Origin: Ignelater luminosus
Lineage: Eukaryota; Arthropoda; Insecta; Coleoptera; Elateridae
Assembly (NCBI GenBank): GCA_011009095.1
Contig: VTPC01003884.1
Span: 1 to 64,000, forward strand
Direction: 5' to 3'
Length of the DNA: 64,000 nt
Shown: piece after piece, positions 48,501 through 61,980 of the stretch
Layout of the letters: each line of letters opens with the position of its first letter
Numbering within the stretch: the first letter of the stretch is position 1
Translations under genes and position numbers: made by a program
The notes under the pieces: generated by a model
The model's database searches: none
What the model was told of the DNA's origin: nothing
What the model saw: only the letters and a program-made list of their open reading frames with translations

Positions 48501-51500
48501 GGTACTCGGCTGTAAAAGTAATTTGTCTATCACGCTTACATTCAGGCAAGGAACTGCACTAAAATGTCTATTTTAGAGCCGGTACATCACCGCGACATTA
48601 TTTTCAGTAAAGGAACTTTCTCATTAAGGTTTGTCTGTTAGATGCGGGATAAGCAAAAGCATTACTTGGAATAATTTTCTTAAGACGTATTAATAAAACT
48701 TGTAACGAAACGTCAAAAACACTCCACCCCAAGCGCGCTCTTTATTTATTACTTAACACCTTTCAACGTATTCTGTTAGTAGCTGCTCTAAGTTATGCCC
48801 TTTTGTGCATAAAACTTGGTACAAAACTAATTTAATATGTATGAAGAACACTTTCCGGAATAAACTTAATATGCTTTGGTGCAAAAGCCAGGTGTAAAGC
48901 TGACAAAAGATGTAAATCTAGCTTCCTCTTCATGTGTTGTCTTGTGCTAGAAAGAAAAGTTAGTTGCTCTCAAGTTTCGAAAGGAAGCGAAAATCTTCCA
49001 AGGGATGTATTCTAAAAATAAAACAAGCGAGTTATTATTAAACACTTGTTTAATCAATATCCAACGAACAAATTTAAAGTCATTAAATATTTAGAATAGG
49101 GAACCGATTTTCGCACTTATTTTTTCACGCCTCAAATTGGGGGAGTGAATGGCGTCAAGGGAGAACCACATCATGTGGGAAATAGCTTACGATGCATCTC
49201 GCGGCGTTTCATCATTTATTAACAAGCACTTAAAGTACTCGAGAGCTTTTAGCGCTTGAAGTGGGTATAGCGGTGAACTTCCACCTCCTGACGATTTAAA
49301 ACTGCCGCTGAAGTGTACAAAAATGCGCGAAAGCTGTTGAATCTGTCACCTTTTATACACCTTTCCGTTTGTTTATGGGTTCCCGAATCTACTATTTTAT
49401 GTTTGAAAACACAACTATTACGATGGCATTGCTTTCTCAGTACTGTTGCATATGTCACCCTATAGTTTTGATAAAACCTTTACATCCGATTTAGCTTGCA
49501 TCGGAAAAGACTTTTACCAATCTCGAAATTGTTATTCGAATCAGCTTATAGCATCGAAACAAAGTCTTTGCATATTTACCCTATACAATCGGTTTGTTTG
49601 TAAAACATTCTTGGATTTCGTGCCACCAAATATTTAGAATTAAATATTCATGAGATATTTACTATTTCTGTTTACGTTTACAAGGATGTTAAAGCTTTAA
49701 CCTGTTGGTATAGGATTTCTTGGATTAGAACGATTTCTGGTTCTTCTTTCTATAAATTGCAGGATTTCTTTGTTAATTTTCTCGCGTTTCGTTTATCTAC
49801 TTATTTGCATGATTATTCTTATTGGTTCTAATAACTACTTCCTTATTGTGGGTGATGCTTTTCATTCACGTTACAACCTTTTACTGTCCAGTTTTAGCTT
49901 AGTTTGATTGTTTTTCGTGTCACGGAAGGAATAGATTATTTTTAAAATACGACTTTTGTCTTTAAACGCTTATGGAATAATATTGTCTCCCAATGAGAAT
50001 TAATTTTGATGCAAAATTCTGTGGTTCAAGTGCAGAAGAGAAAATTTTTATCAAAGTCCGCGTTTCTGTATTCAAAACTTATTGTTAGTGGAACGAACTG
50101 CCTTAGTTTTGATTTGTATGGAACTCGTTAGATCGCTAGTCGAAGGTATTGGTTTGGAACGTAGTCAAATCGATCAAAGAAATATCAGTAAACTGTCATA
50201 TGCTTTTTTTTATATCACAAAGATCACGTTGTATTGAAACTCAAAAACAATTCCACCTATTATCTCATCTCATAAAATACACCTTATTTTTAGCAATCAC
50301 AATTTTGTCTCATGGATCAATTCTCCCTTAGGAAAACTTTCAGTTTAGTTATATCTTAGAAGTTGATCGCAAGAATCCCTCGATACGTTTAGTACAAGTC
50401 GGCATTCCACTTTTAAAAATTATTGCTCTACTATCATCCATTATACGCAAATGTATTCTTATTTATTTTATTCTTCCTTCTGCATTAAACATTTTGACAT
50501 TTTTTGATTCATTAACGTACAGCTTCACTTTGTTTAATATGCAAGGAAGGACTAAAAAATTGAAAATGAAAATTTTAACCATATCTGTAGTATAATTATT
50601 ATAATATAAGCGTGCATAATGCAAATTCTACATTACTGACTTTTTGTCAATGTCCCAATAACACAGCCCTATGGATCAAATAGACAACTGTATCTGCTGA
50701 ATTACTTTCCTGATGTTGAGTTCGCTTAATTGTAAGGATCAGCCCAGTTTCTGACAAATCCTTAGTTGTATTCAATGGTCTTAAATTCTACACTCAAAAT
50801 ATTTCTTTTTTCTCGATTTTTCTGCTACTGTTCCTCTCCGTTATTCATTCTCTTTCCTTCATCCTCTTCTTTCTTTTCCTTTCAAATTAGGAAAAACTTG
50901 AAAAATCTAAGACCCGAACTTTTTTGCAGAATTAAACAAATATGAAACATAAAAGGTATCATTGCATATCCCACCTCTCAGTAACGGCTGGTTGCCTTGT
51001 ATTGTGAAAGGGTAATAAAAAACAATACAGCTATTGAAAGTTAACCGTAGCAATTAAAAAATTCATTTTAACTCAGAATTATCAAATATATCATTACAAA
51101 CAGAAAGTAAGAGATTTCATTATATTTATTAAATATCAAAATGGCAAACCTTTGTTGTGCTGCTAATAATTGTCCAATATTGATGCAACGCGTTTAAAAA
51201 AGAAATTGCGATGAAATAAATTATATTTTGGCGATCGATATATAACTGAGACTTGAAAACCCTCCATATAATATAGCTACCCAAAATAAATTTGATCCGG
51301 AAAGAAGAATGTAACACCCAAATTAATCAATACATACTGTATGCACAAGTATAAAAGGAGACAGCATTTCTATACCGGTATTGTGTGTTGTTCGAAGTAG
51401 ATCAGGTGAAAGTAATTTATTATTAGGGATTAAGCTCGGAACGTTATTTAGCAGCCAAAAAGCAAGATAATCTATCAGATCCATTTTAGAGCAAGTTAGT

Positions 51501-52496
51501 TTCGCAAAATTTAAAAATTCCCAATCGATACCTCCATAAACCTTAACTTGTCGTCAGTTATAGCTAATCCTCCGATAGTTAGGTAAATCCACGTAGTTTT
51601 CCCATAAATGTAAACCGATTTGTTAATACCCAAAGGGTTCTAGTCCCACCGTTCAGAATACATATATATGTATGCGAGAGCAGAAATTCCGATATCTAAC
51701 ATTTCCCGTGCGTCTCAACATAGCACAAACGTAACCGACACAAAGAGCGAGCTTAATTTAACTGTTCTAAGTTGTCAGACTTGAGAAATGTCAAACTGCT
51801 TTCCGCTTTGTCTCCGCCGTAGATAATATATCTGCTAGGAATTATTATAATACACTTGCGTTAAATTATATACAGCGGAGCCGAGCGTTAAACACACGCT
51901 TTAGTGCTCTCACTGAATGCTCGCATATACACTATACTACACTTTCCTGCCCGCTTACAGAGCGTTTTATGCATTATATGAGTAGGAGCCTGTACCTTCC
52001 ACGTGTGATCACAAGCAATATAAAGATACTATTTGTTTTACAAAGTGAAAATCTAAAGCTGTTTATTGATTTATTAGATTATCAGTGCATCATATTTAGA
52101 GAAATAATGTTGTATAGCAACAAAAATAAGTTTTTTCGTGATGAATGATAAAAGATTAAATTTTGGCGGACGTTTTAATAACAGGTTGCAGCTAGCTTCA
52201 GTTGGCGGCCTTGGTCGGATTAATTTAAATTTCTATTCCTATGGTTTTCCAGATGTTTGTTGCCTGTCATACAAAATGTTAAGAAATGACAGAACTACAA
52301 CAGATTCACATTCCTCGCTGCTGCTGATTCATATCAAAACGGTTCTGATAGTGAAATTCCCTTAAAACCGATTAGAGGCTTACATTTCAACACATTTCTG
52401 ATTGATTTTATCTTTATGGGTATACGTGTTGAGGACTATTGAACTCGTGAAAAGACCCTTTTGCTTTTAAGAACCCATTAGTAATTTTTGTATATA
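45535..52496. other. No recognised gene
   Basis: Seven kilobases of AT-rich DNA. Frames at 46836-47018, 47074-46760, 47325-47092, 49458-49249 and others lack any known motif and lie on both strands of the same DNA. A GC-richer patch with several CG dinucleotides lies at 51660-51990 and could be regulatory, but no core-promoter pattern is convincing. Confidence 0.35.
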
Positions 52497-52589
52497 CAGG
52501 GTGTACGTACATAAATATTAGAAACTTGCATGTGTTGCAGAAGATACAAGATTACGATTTAAAATTAAGTTGTTAGTGATTATGAATGA

Positions 52590-52970
52590 TTTGTGATTAA
52601 ATTAATCGTTAATCAGATGAAAGAATTGACGATTAATTTAATTGTTTATTGTGAAAAACGATTAACGGTTTAATTAGTCTCGAAAGACCACTGATGATTA
52701 AATTAAGCTCATGAAAAACGATTAGATTACTTGCATACACTGAACAATGATTACATTGATAGTATTGAAATAGATTGAGTATATATACGAAGAGAAATCA
52801 TTTCGAGAGAATAAAAATTGATGCAATGGGTGATCGTCGCAAAGAATCAATCCTTAATCGTCGAGTACAACTAAAGATTGGCTTAATCGTTAGTTGCCAG
52901 ATACCTTTCATGATTAGTTTAATCGTTATTAATTCATTTTGTATGATTAACGATTAATTTAATTGAGGAG
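52590..52970 (+). repeat. ATTAAT-rich degenerate array, first block
   Basis: Many copies of a near-palindromic core such as CGATTAATTTAATC and GATTAAATTAATCG recur at irregular spacing, for example at 52593, 52629, 52674, 52697, 52914 and 52946. The segment starting TCGAGTACAACTAAAGATTG (52860) is repeated at 53960 in the second block. The unit is too diverged for a microsatellite and has no coding content. TAAT/ATTA is also the homeodomain core, so the array is dense in such sites by composition. Confidence 0.7.
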
Positions 52971-53028
52971 TTTGATGAAAAAATGGCAAATTGCTCAATC
53001 TGTCCTTTTTTCATCAAATGGATATTTA

Positions 53029-53375
53029 GGCCATGGTTACAGTGCATGCGCTTTCGCGCGAATGGGTGTTTTTCAATTGTTATCACGATTATAATAAATT
53101 TTATTCTTCTAATTAATGTTTAATCGTACAATTTCGTTTTACGAATTTATCAACTTTTTGGAATCCATTTTTTTATCTAAAGTTGTTTAATTCGTTGCAA
53201 ATTCGCGAGAAAAAAACAAATTTGTCTGAACTACAAGCGACAGTTGACGATTCGTGCTGTCATAAAACTTGCTCCCTGTGATCACTTCCAGTCATTTTTT
53301 AAGTTTGTTTTTGTCGCACGCATTCGCTGAAATTCGCGCAAACTCTCACTAACGCGAAAGCGCTTAACCATAGCC
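53029..53375. mobile_element. Harbinger-like MITE
   Basis: A 347 bp non-coding element. The left end is GGCCATGGTTA and the complement of the right end is GGCTATGGTTA; both continue, after an 8-base insertion on the left, into GCGCTTTCGCG. TTA follows the pattern of a 3-base target duplication at 53026-53028 and 53376-53378. Three-base TTA/TWA duplications are typical of PIF/Harbinger elements. GC-rich palindromic subterminal repeats (GCGAAAGCGC) contrast with the AT-rich host sequence. No transposase is encoded. Confidence 0.7.
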
Positions 53376-53954
53376 TTAGAATCGATACAGTTTATTCCAT
53401 ATGTTTTTCAAATTTTATCAAGATTTCCAATTTTGTACGTTGTAGTTCTTATTTGGTTTGATTCTACATAAAGCCATTATTTATGTACTAAAATTATCAT
53501 TAATATTATTTTTGTTTTATTTTTACAGACTGTTAGAAAGCTTTTGTTAAAATATTGTTTGTAAAAGAAATAATATTGTTACATTTCAATGGCGCTAATT
53601 ACTCACTGTTTCTGATTTGAATAAGACCAATATAAAGGTGTTATTCTGCAGTAAAAATAAGAAAATGAGCTTTGCTAAGAGAGATGATTCCTAATAGTTG
53701 GCACCGTAGTTAGGAAAGTTGATATGTGTGTGTGCACTGTGCACTACTTATGATGAGGCCTTTATTTGCGTTTAGTTTGTAGCAACTGATTTTGTCCCAA
53801 GGGTTGGTTTAAGGGTGAAGGGGCCGTTTTCATTCGCAGAACATTTTTGAAACATATTATTTTGTCTGAGTTTTCTTCCCAGTTTTACGGCAGAATAAGG
53901 CCTTTAGATTTGTTACACACAATTCGGTAAACACCCTGTATATAAATCCAATAG

Positions 53955-54190
53955 TTAATTGTCGAGTACAACCAAAAACTGGCTTAATCATGAATCACTA
54001 GACACGATTAACAATTAATTCAATCATTAGTTTGTTCCGATGATTGACGATTAATCTAATCATCAATCGCTTCGTACGATTAACGACTAATTCAATTGCC
54101 AATCATTTTAGGTGATTATCATTTTACTTGATTACTATTAATGTTTACGATTACTTCTAATCGTATCGGTTAGTTTATCAATCAGTTAAA
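53955..54190 (+). repeat. ATTAAT-rich degenerate array, second block
   Basis: Same class as the block at 52590-52970, with CGATTAACAATTAATTCAAT, CGATTAATCTAATCATCAAT and CGATTAACGACTAATTCAAT. It begins with a direct copy of the segment at 52860 (GTCGAGTACAACCAAAAACT). The direct orientation and about 1.1 kb spacing suggest a duplication, or an array split by the elements between. Confidence 0.7.
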
Positions 54191-54855
54191 GAAATGTAAT
54201 GACTGAATGACAAGTCTGAGGGTGTATAGGCAACTCATACCGTCCTAGAACATATGTGTGCAATACTTTTAAATGGAAGTGAGAAAATAAGATGATAGTA
54301 TTGATACAAACTAACACTGGTAATTAAGTGGAGCAACGGAAATAACAAATTGATGTTTTAGATTGAAACTCAATCTTATGTTTTATTTTTTTAAGTCACT
54401 AGTTTAGTATGCAATACATACGTCGGGCTGCTGTTGACTGGTTCCTGACACAATTACTGCACAGCAAAGATCTGGTCACCTGGAAAACATGATCCTCTGA
54501 TCTGATTTGAATTACTTGAAGCTTAAATTCTTCAAGTATGTGATAAGGACCAATAAACCCGTGACATCTTGAAATGCTTTCGTACGTTCAGAAATCATTG
54601 ACTGAAGAAGATGCCATAGAAATGCTAAGAAGATTCAAAAGTTGGGGCATACAGAACATGTTTTCCTCTATCTAACTCTTTTTGCATCTCTTTTATTTTT
54701 ACGAATTGTGTTCAATAACACCTTGTAATCCTGTGCGTGCAATGACAAGGTTAACTAATAAGGTAAAAACATTACTTTGGAAAGACGAATTAACTAAGAC
54801 AAAGTTCTGTTTGCATCTGGATTACTTCCACTGTTTGGAAACTTGATTACTTACC
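54191..54855. other. No recognised gene
   Basis: Moderately AT-rich; the minus strand around 54600-54430 has a few long-frame fragments but nothing assignable. Confidence 0.35.
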
Positions 54856-55881
54856 CAGTGGCGTAAATATAATTTTAGCCTCCCCCCCTCCCGCAAACAT
54901 AATTTAGAGGCTCCTTAGTATTTAATGATGTACATAATATTTTAAAAAAATTTAATGTACTAAAGACATTGTTTTATACGTAGACACTTGTCTAGCTTTC
55001 CTGTTGGCAACATTTTCAATAACTTCTTTCTAACTTATTCTTTTTTTAATAAAATTTAGAAGTGTTTGACCGAATTTAATAATTACACTTTGACTATTTG
55101 ACTTGGTTTTAAATCATAACTGCGGCAAGAAATATTTTAAATTTGTTCAACGAACTCCGAAGGAGTCGTTACCGAATTTGCGAAGTCTGTCTGTCTGTCT
55201 GTCCGCATTTTTTGTCAAATTTTGAAATTTTGACTTCAGATTTGGATTCTACATTAAAAACTAAAGATGACGTGGTGTCTTCGTTTTTTGATAACTCTTC
55301 GGGAACATGGTCAAAATGGCCGCCAAAGATTGGAAAATTTTCAAAATTTTGTTTTTTACTTTAGAATTGTATTCTACATCAAAAATAAGAAAAATGTATA
55401 CTTTTGGTTTTTTGATATCACCTCGGGAACTTGGTCAAAATGGCTGCCGAAGTTTGAAAAAAGTAACAAAACGGATTTCGTTGTGGTTATGCTTTGCATT
55501 CCCAGATGTTTACATACTACAGTGAACACCATAAAGCAATTTATATTTTAAGGGTCGAAAGAAATAAAAAGTTGGACAGATGTGAAACGTTTTTTTCTAA
55601 GATATCAACAAAATGCAATAAATACGAAAATACTGACGAACTGTACAACGGAGATATAACTTCCGGCAAATTGCAATAAACTGAATACCTGACAACATAA
55701 TAGAGATTTTAGTTGAAAGTGAAAAGTGAAATGAACTGGGCAGTAAAAGTTTCGCTTATCCAGACTTTTCTAATTATGTGGTTATTTTTATTTTATATCT
55801 GTAAACGACTGTGGGGCCCCCAGATCCTTCGCCCCCCCCCCCCCGCACCGCAGGCTTTTGCATCCACTATTTACGCCACTG
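54856..55881. mobile_element. Non-autonomous element with CAGTGGCGTAAATA ends
   Basis: CAGTGGCGTAAATA at 54856 is mirrored by TATTTACGCCACTG ending at 55881. Inside each end is a run rich in C (54882-54892 and 55833-55844). CAGTGGCG ends occur in several DNA transposon superfamilies, hAT among them; no clear 8-base target duplication is seen, so I leave the superfamily open. The interior has a CTGT microsatellite (55184-55203) and a duplicated segment of about 125 bases: ATTCTACATTAAAAA...TTTTTTGATAAC...GGTCAAAATGGCC near 55247-55325 and again at 55372-55445. Open frames across it are products of the repeat, not genes. Confidence 0.68.
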
Positions 55882-58800
55882 AATGAACCGCTTGGAATAG
55901 GAAAAAGAAAACTCCGGACGTTATCCAGAAGACTCCAATACAAGCATCAGAATGATTACTGCCATGGATGTCTTGTCATTCTATTTTGTCCATCTTATAA
56001 CTTCTGGAGCTTCCATACTATTTTGCTAATTAAATTTCCATCTTCCATATTCAACTCCCTGTTACAGAAAAAATCGAGAAATTAAACTTTTAATTAAGGT
56101 TTTTAATCTCCCCAAGAATACTATTGCTCTCAACTAAAATAACTATGGAGGCGGGCATTTGATTTGAAAGGAGATGTGAAAAACAATACAAAAATGACAA
56201 TCCATAATGACTTAAAATGTTATTTAATAACACCCACCAACCTTGCGCCGTGTGTGTCGTACGTTTACCCCATCCAAAGTGGACCTGTTGATGTGCCTGT
56301 ACCTTTTCTCTAGTATTTTAGTTTTTTAATTTCAAGATACAAAAGGAGTTCTAAAGTACCTTAACGTTTTTACCTAAATAGTTACCTGGCAATCTGTGCT
56401 TATAAGATATTTAATTTTCTAGAAACAGGCATGGTTTAAAGTTTAACTTTGGGTTTCCTTAAGATTAATGGAAAATACTGGAACTGTAATGTCTATAAAT
56501 TTAACAATTGTGTAAAACTTGTCTGAAAAGCTTCTTCAAAACAAATGTAATTCAAAAACAGTCTATTATAAGGCGTTGTTTCTCACCAAAATGGTTTTAA
56601 AACTTGAAACTTCCACTCTAATAGAATATTTCCCTAAAATTAATTATTATTATTAAAGGAAAACATCTAAAAACTCATCAAAAGTTTTGCGACATAACAC
56701 CTTTTTGTATTTACTCATCCCATCATCACAAGCTTAATTGAGTAAATTAGTAGTCCTTAAAACTTCTTATTTAATTTAACCTTTAAAGCATTTTCTGGGG
56801 AATTTCCAAGCAAATGTTAATCTATTTTTGTAATTTTATGTTAAAACTTGTAGGTCGGTCACTTTGATATATTCGTTGTTATACTATTTCCTCTTTGATA
56901 AAATCTTATTTGGGAAACTAAACATGCCAGTGTGGTGCGTGCTTTTGAAGTTATTGCATTATGTTTCAGATTATGATTCTTTCTACAGAAGCAATTTTTA
57001 GCAAAAAACAAGCCGTACAGCTCGCCGAAAACCTCATTAAACTTTTCAGTAAATTTTTCATGAATTTTATTTATTTACTAACAAGTGGCTAACTTGTTTT
57101 TCGAATCCAGATTCTAAAGCGAAATTCTGTTAAATTATACAATTCTAAAAATATAAATTTTACAAGCTTCATACTAGCTTGTCCAAACCAAACATTTGGA
57201 TTTCATCTTTGCAGTCACCTATTTTAATCTATTTATGTACTCATATTGTTTCATTTTGATATTGAAATGAAAATTAAAAACTACATGCATGGTACCACCT
57301 GAATGGTATTTCAGAAAATCGGTTTTAACGGTAAATATCAATTTCCAATTTTAATTATAACCCGAACCAATCTCAAACCGATACTCTTCGCTTTCAGTGT
57401 TGTAAAATATAATTGCTTTCAGGGTTTTGATGGATTTACATAAAAGTGAGATTTGTTTATATTTTTTATCTTTATTACTTTTTTCTTTGGAGAAAGCAGG
57501 AACATTAGTGAGTTGACTTTTTTTACGTTTTGTATTTTCGAATATTATTGAGTCCTCTAGGGACACATTATTATTGAAGTTCTTTCTTGTGCTAAAGAAA
57601 TCAAATTCTCATCCATCATCAAAAATGCGTTTCAAGTATATAAAAACTTTCAGGGATCAGTTCTTACTTTTTGACGTTAAATAATTTGATTAAAATGTTT
57701 TTTCGAGAAAAGTATTTTGATATTATCAAGCGCCATTTGTAGAGAACAAAATATATCATATTTTGTGGACTTTCATTATATCTGTAATTGTACCCTTTTC
57801 TATTATGTACTCGTAACAGCTTTCGTTATGAACGATTTTTTTTTTATTTTGCGAACAAAGGCTGGTAGGAATATCTATAGTTTATGACTGTCTGAAATCC
57901 AATACTTCTGAGAAATAGTTTCATACATTCAGTAGCTCGCAGCAGACTGGAATGAAATATGCTTGTCTTTATTAATTCTTCTTGGTTTCCCTATTCGGTT
58001 ATATTAAAATGCAAATCATAAGTACGTTTTCTAAGCTCTAAGTATGAATACATGTCATAATTATGATTTTTGACTGATGTTGACATTTTATTATTGATAG
58101 ATTGAGTTTTCCAAGATGTTGTTTTTGCTTACCGTATTTTCCTTAACGTTCATGTTTACGGTAAAACTTTATTAGAAATAGACATTTATGTTGTAAGTGT
58201 AATTCAGTTTTACAGTTAAGAAGATTGAGACTTTTATCATGTCTGTTAGAAACTTGATACTTGACGGTGTATATTTTCAATTTTCAACCAATTTGTGTAA
58301 CAGGAATTCTTCGCCAACAAAGAGATTTAAAGTTTCTATAAAACCGTCTGGGAATAACTTGATCAAATGTAGTTCCAAATTAGTATTTTCAGTATTCATG
58401 TCCAGTGCATAAATGGAATCATACGAAGTTCAGCTCGACGTCGTCCTTTCTTTTGAATGTTTTCAGAAATTCTTTGCATTCTCGTGTTGTGCTGTATGCG
58501 TAACTTGCTCGAGTGTAAATAAATCAGTTTGAGTTGAAAAGAAGAAAAATCTAAAATTTTTGATTCGTTTGAAATAGCTGATCCCAAGGAGATTGTGCTA
58601 TCAAACTTTGCTTATCATGGATCTTGGAGATAAATTCAAAAAACACACCACACACCCAGGATGTTCTTCGAAAATACATATTAACATAGAACAACAATAT
58701 TATTTGGAGTAATAAAAAAGGCATTTCTAAATCCTACTTTCACTTTCTTATCATAATCAAATGATTTTTCATCTAGATAGGTACTGTGCACAAAGAACTT

Positions 58801-61800
58801 TTTACATTGAATTCGAAAGAAACCGATGAGAAAAGTACGGAGATTCTACTCGACTCTTCCTGTTTCATAATTAACTCAGCCCATGTACAGACAGAAGGTA
58901 TCAAAAAAGTAGCCTCAATGGAAACATGAAAAAACTGAAAGCATTCAACGATATAAAGAATCAAGAAACGTCACACAAAAAATTTTTTATTGGTTTTGTT
59001 AGGTTTATTTGGGTCATTAAAGTATCGGCTTTTCATGATTACCTTTTTTTGACGAATACACTCAAGATAACCAAGAACAACAGTTTTCCACTTTTGCACT
59101 CGGCTGTCACGGAATTTGTTTAATAATTAGATAACCTGGTTGATCATCAGCCAAAATATTTTTATGCTGCAAAACAAATCATGGGCCGTGTTTCTTAAAG
59201 TTCTACTAGATCTTAGAACTACTGCCCTACCCGAAAAACAATAGATTTCGTAAAACTTTATGAGCATTGTCTATGTTTTTAGTCAGTTAAAAGTAGGTTG
59301 GTGAAACGATTTACTGGGTAGCACTATGGACCCATAATTGGTTCTGTAGAAAGGATTTTTAACTCTGTACAATACGTCCGCAGAACAAAGTCCGTTTGTT
59401 TAAAACGTATTAAAGTGATGATATTCACAACGGGTATTGGTAAGAATTAAAGATAAAATTTAAAAAAATCTAATTGGAAAACTTTTAAGAAATAGTAATG
59501 GAATCTTACTATTTTGTCTCAGGTCAAGATTTAGTGTTGATGTGATTGGTAGCGCTAGCATCTTCTGCTACACATCCTAGAAAACAATACTGAGAGACAT
59601 GACTTTTTGGGGCAGTTTTCAGTTTTCGCAATGAAAATTGTAGAAGTTTTACTCCTTTTCATCTTTTGCGCTCTGATACCGTTTGGTTTAGAAAATACTA
59701 TCCATTACTAGGAAAACCAAAACATCCAATTTCAGCAAGATCAAAAGTTTATTTTGTTCTACGCTGGTAGAGAAAACTAGAGCACTAACGAACTGATATA
59801 ACATTCACAAATAGGTGGTTACATACGAAAGTGGAAGCTGGATAAATTGAATTATGTTTTGGTGGTAAATCGCAAGTGTTGGGCATAAACTGGAAAAGTT
59901 GGATCCTAATTGATGACTTTTTCAGTAGATTTAAAACAGCACTCATTATCTATTGTCGATCTCAAAACATTCAGGCTGGTTTTATAAAATTCAAGTTATC
60001 TAGATAATCAGATTATTTGTGAGTTACTATTAAGAAGTCCTACATAGTACTAGCCGAAACAAATCAACGAAGGTTGGGTAGTAACTTTATGTATGTTATT
60101 CAAGACTCATATTAAAATTAGATATCATTATACGAGATTTACTGTAATGGTCAGCTAATCGCGGTTGGCTCTTGTTCATTCGTAATCTGCGTAGTTATTT
60201 ACATTATAACAAGTTGTCAATCAATAGTCAGTTCAACTCTTATGCTATCATATGTTAGTTAGAATTCTTTATCAAACCTTGGAGAAAACTTGAGACTTTG
60301 TGAAAGCTTAATTCGGCTATGTGGGTCTGATCTGATTATCAATTTTTATTGATCATAACACAATTTCAAATAAATTACTAAATCTAGTTAAGTAGACCAT
60401 GCCAATTAAAATATAGTGAATACGAATTCTTTACCTCTTGAAACAGTATGACAAATTAAAAGCTCCAATTGCATTGTTAGAACGATACGAAAATATTTGC
60501 TCAGTAATAGCCCATATAATGGCCAGATTTATCAAGAATACACAGAAATCGGCTTTGATCTTGTCATTTCTGTATTTAAGTGCGTACTGAAATCTTGTCC
60601 GACAGACCGTGCGACATAAGAAGACACTAATTCACTATACTGTAATATACCCTTGGTGATTTGTGTCTGCCTAGTCTTACATAATAAGTAGTAAATAAGT
60701 CCTATTACGTCTAACCGTTAAAAAATATTTTGAAGAAAATTCCGTCTGTGCCGCCACTTTTCCAAGAAACATAAGAACGTGACTCCTCGTCGAATATTCT
60801 AAAAGGGATGCAGGGTTGTATTAACTCATTAACGGCCAAGGCATCAAATTTTAGTTTTTGAAAGCTCATTTTTTAAATACAGATCAACTGAAGTTTAAAA
60901 AGTTTCACAGTAAGTAAAAAACAATTTTCTATACAGAGTGTTCTCAAAAAATAATGTTGCATTTTTCCATCAATGGCGGAATATAGGGTACATACTATTA
61001 TTTGACACATACGCTTGAAAATGCAGTTTTAATTTTATTTCTAAAACTATAGTTTTGTGACAGGTTACATATGAAAGGCTATTGTCTATGGAAGTCATCA
61101 AAATATGCAGGATGAGGATGCACACCGTACTTTGTACACATATACACAGTCTGACTACATTTTTTTCTCGACTTTTCGTTTTTGGTTGATCTGTCTCTTT
61201 TTTGGTATGCCCCTTTACTTTTACATTGATTTTCTTCTTCAGTTTTACCTTCTGATTTCATAAGTGCCAGAACTATAGAAGAACGAAAACTGAGCTCAGA
61301 TATCTTTTTATCGTTGGCAGTTCTATACAGATTCCAACAGTTGAGAAAACACTATCAACGCAATTTATGAAAAGAAGCCAGCACCACTTTTTCCCTCTAA
61401 CCTTTATTCGGTAGTGAGCTATACCATCATAGTGGAAATTCACACTCCTCCATATTTTTAGTGTATGTATTCTTTTACCACTAAAGGCTATGAAACACTA
61501 ATTTTTTTCTTCTGTTTTCGATCATACCGTCTGCACGAAGATTTATTATTATTATACGTTATCTTTCTTATCGTTATCATTGTTACGATAGAATTGTGGT
61601 TCCATCGAACACCACAAATATTTGATCCAGAGTCAAGTCTATAATAAAAAGTTCCTGTATTTGTTTTTTCATTATTTCTTTAGATTCCAGGCTACAATTT
61701 TGAATGAGGTTGTTTCGTATTCATATAGTTCCTGTTGCAAGTATGTGATTTTGGAAGAGATAATGCAACAAATATGCAATATCAATTAGACAATAATTTG

Positions 61801-61980
61801 AATAAGCAAAATTTTTACTACCGGTTCCAGATTCACTTTTAACGCTTTTCAATATCTTTATTATGTATAGTCACGTTTATTTATTGGAATTTGTATGTTT
61901 ATTGTATAATTTGTCGGCATTCTCATTTTTATTGCATTTTGTCGGTAACTTAAAAATTGTATTCTTGAAGTCAAAAAGTA
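55882..61980. other. No recognised gene
   Basis: Six kilobases of AT-rich DNA with short chance frames on both strands (for example 57566-57351, 58587-58396, 58964-58773, 61261-61079). CAGAGTGTTCTC at 60940 is a weak variant of the transposon-end motif. Confidence 0.35.

Larger units (their letters stand above)
52497..53938. mobile_element. Possible Tc1/mariner-type element bounded by inverted ends
   Basis: CAGGGTGT begins at 52497 pointing right and its complement ends at 53938 pointing left. Counting the flanking TATATA, 14 bases are inverted-identical (TATATACAGGGTGT). Inner bases differ (ACGTACAT against TTACCGAA), so they may be ends of two different elements. No transposase is readable inside. 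It encloses one ATTAAT-rich array and a Harbinger-like MITE. Confidence 0.35.

Noticed and set aside
55143..55551. Three overlapping plus-strand frames
   Set aside because: They arise from a duplicated non-coding segment and a CTGT microsatellite inside a non-autonomous element.
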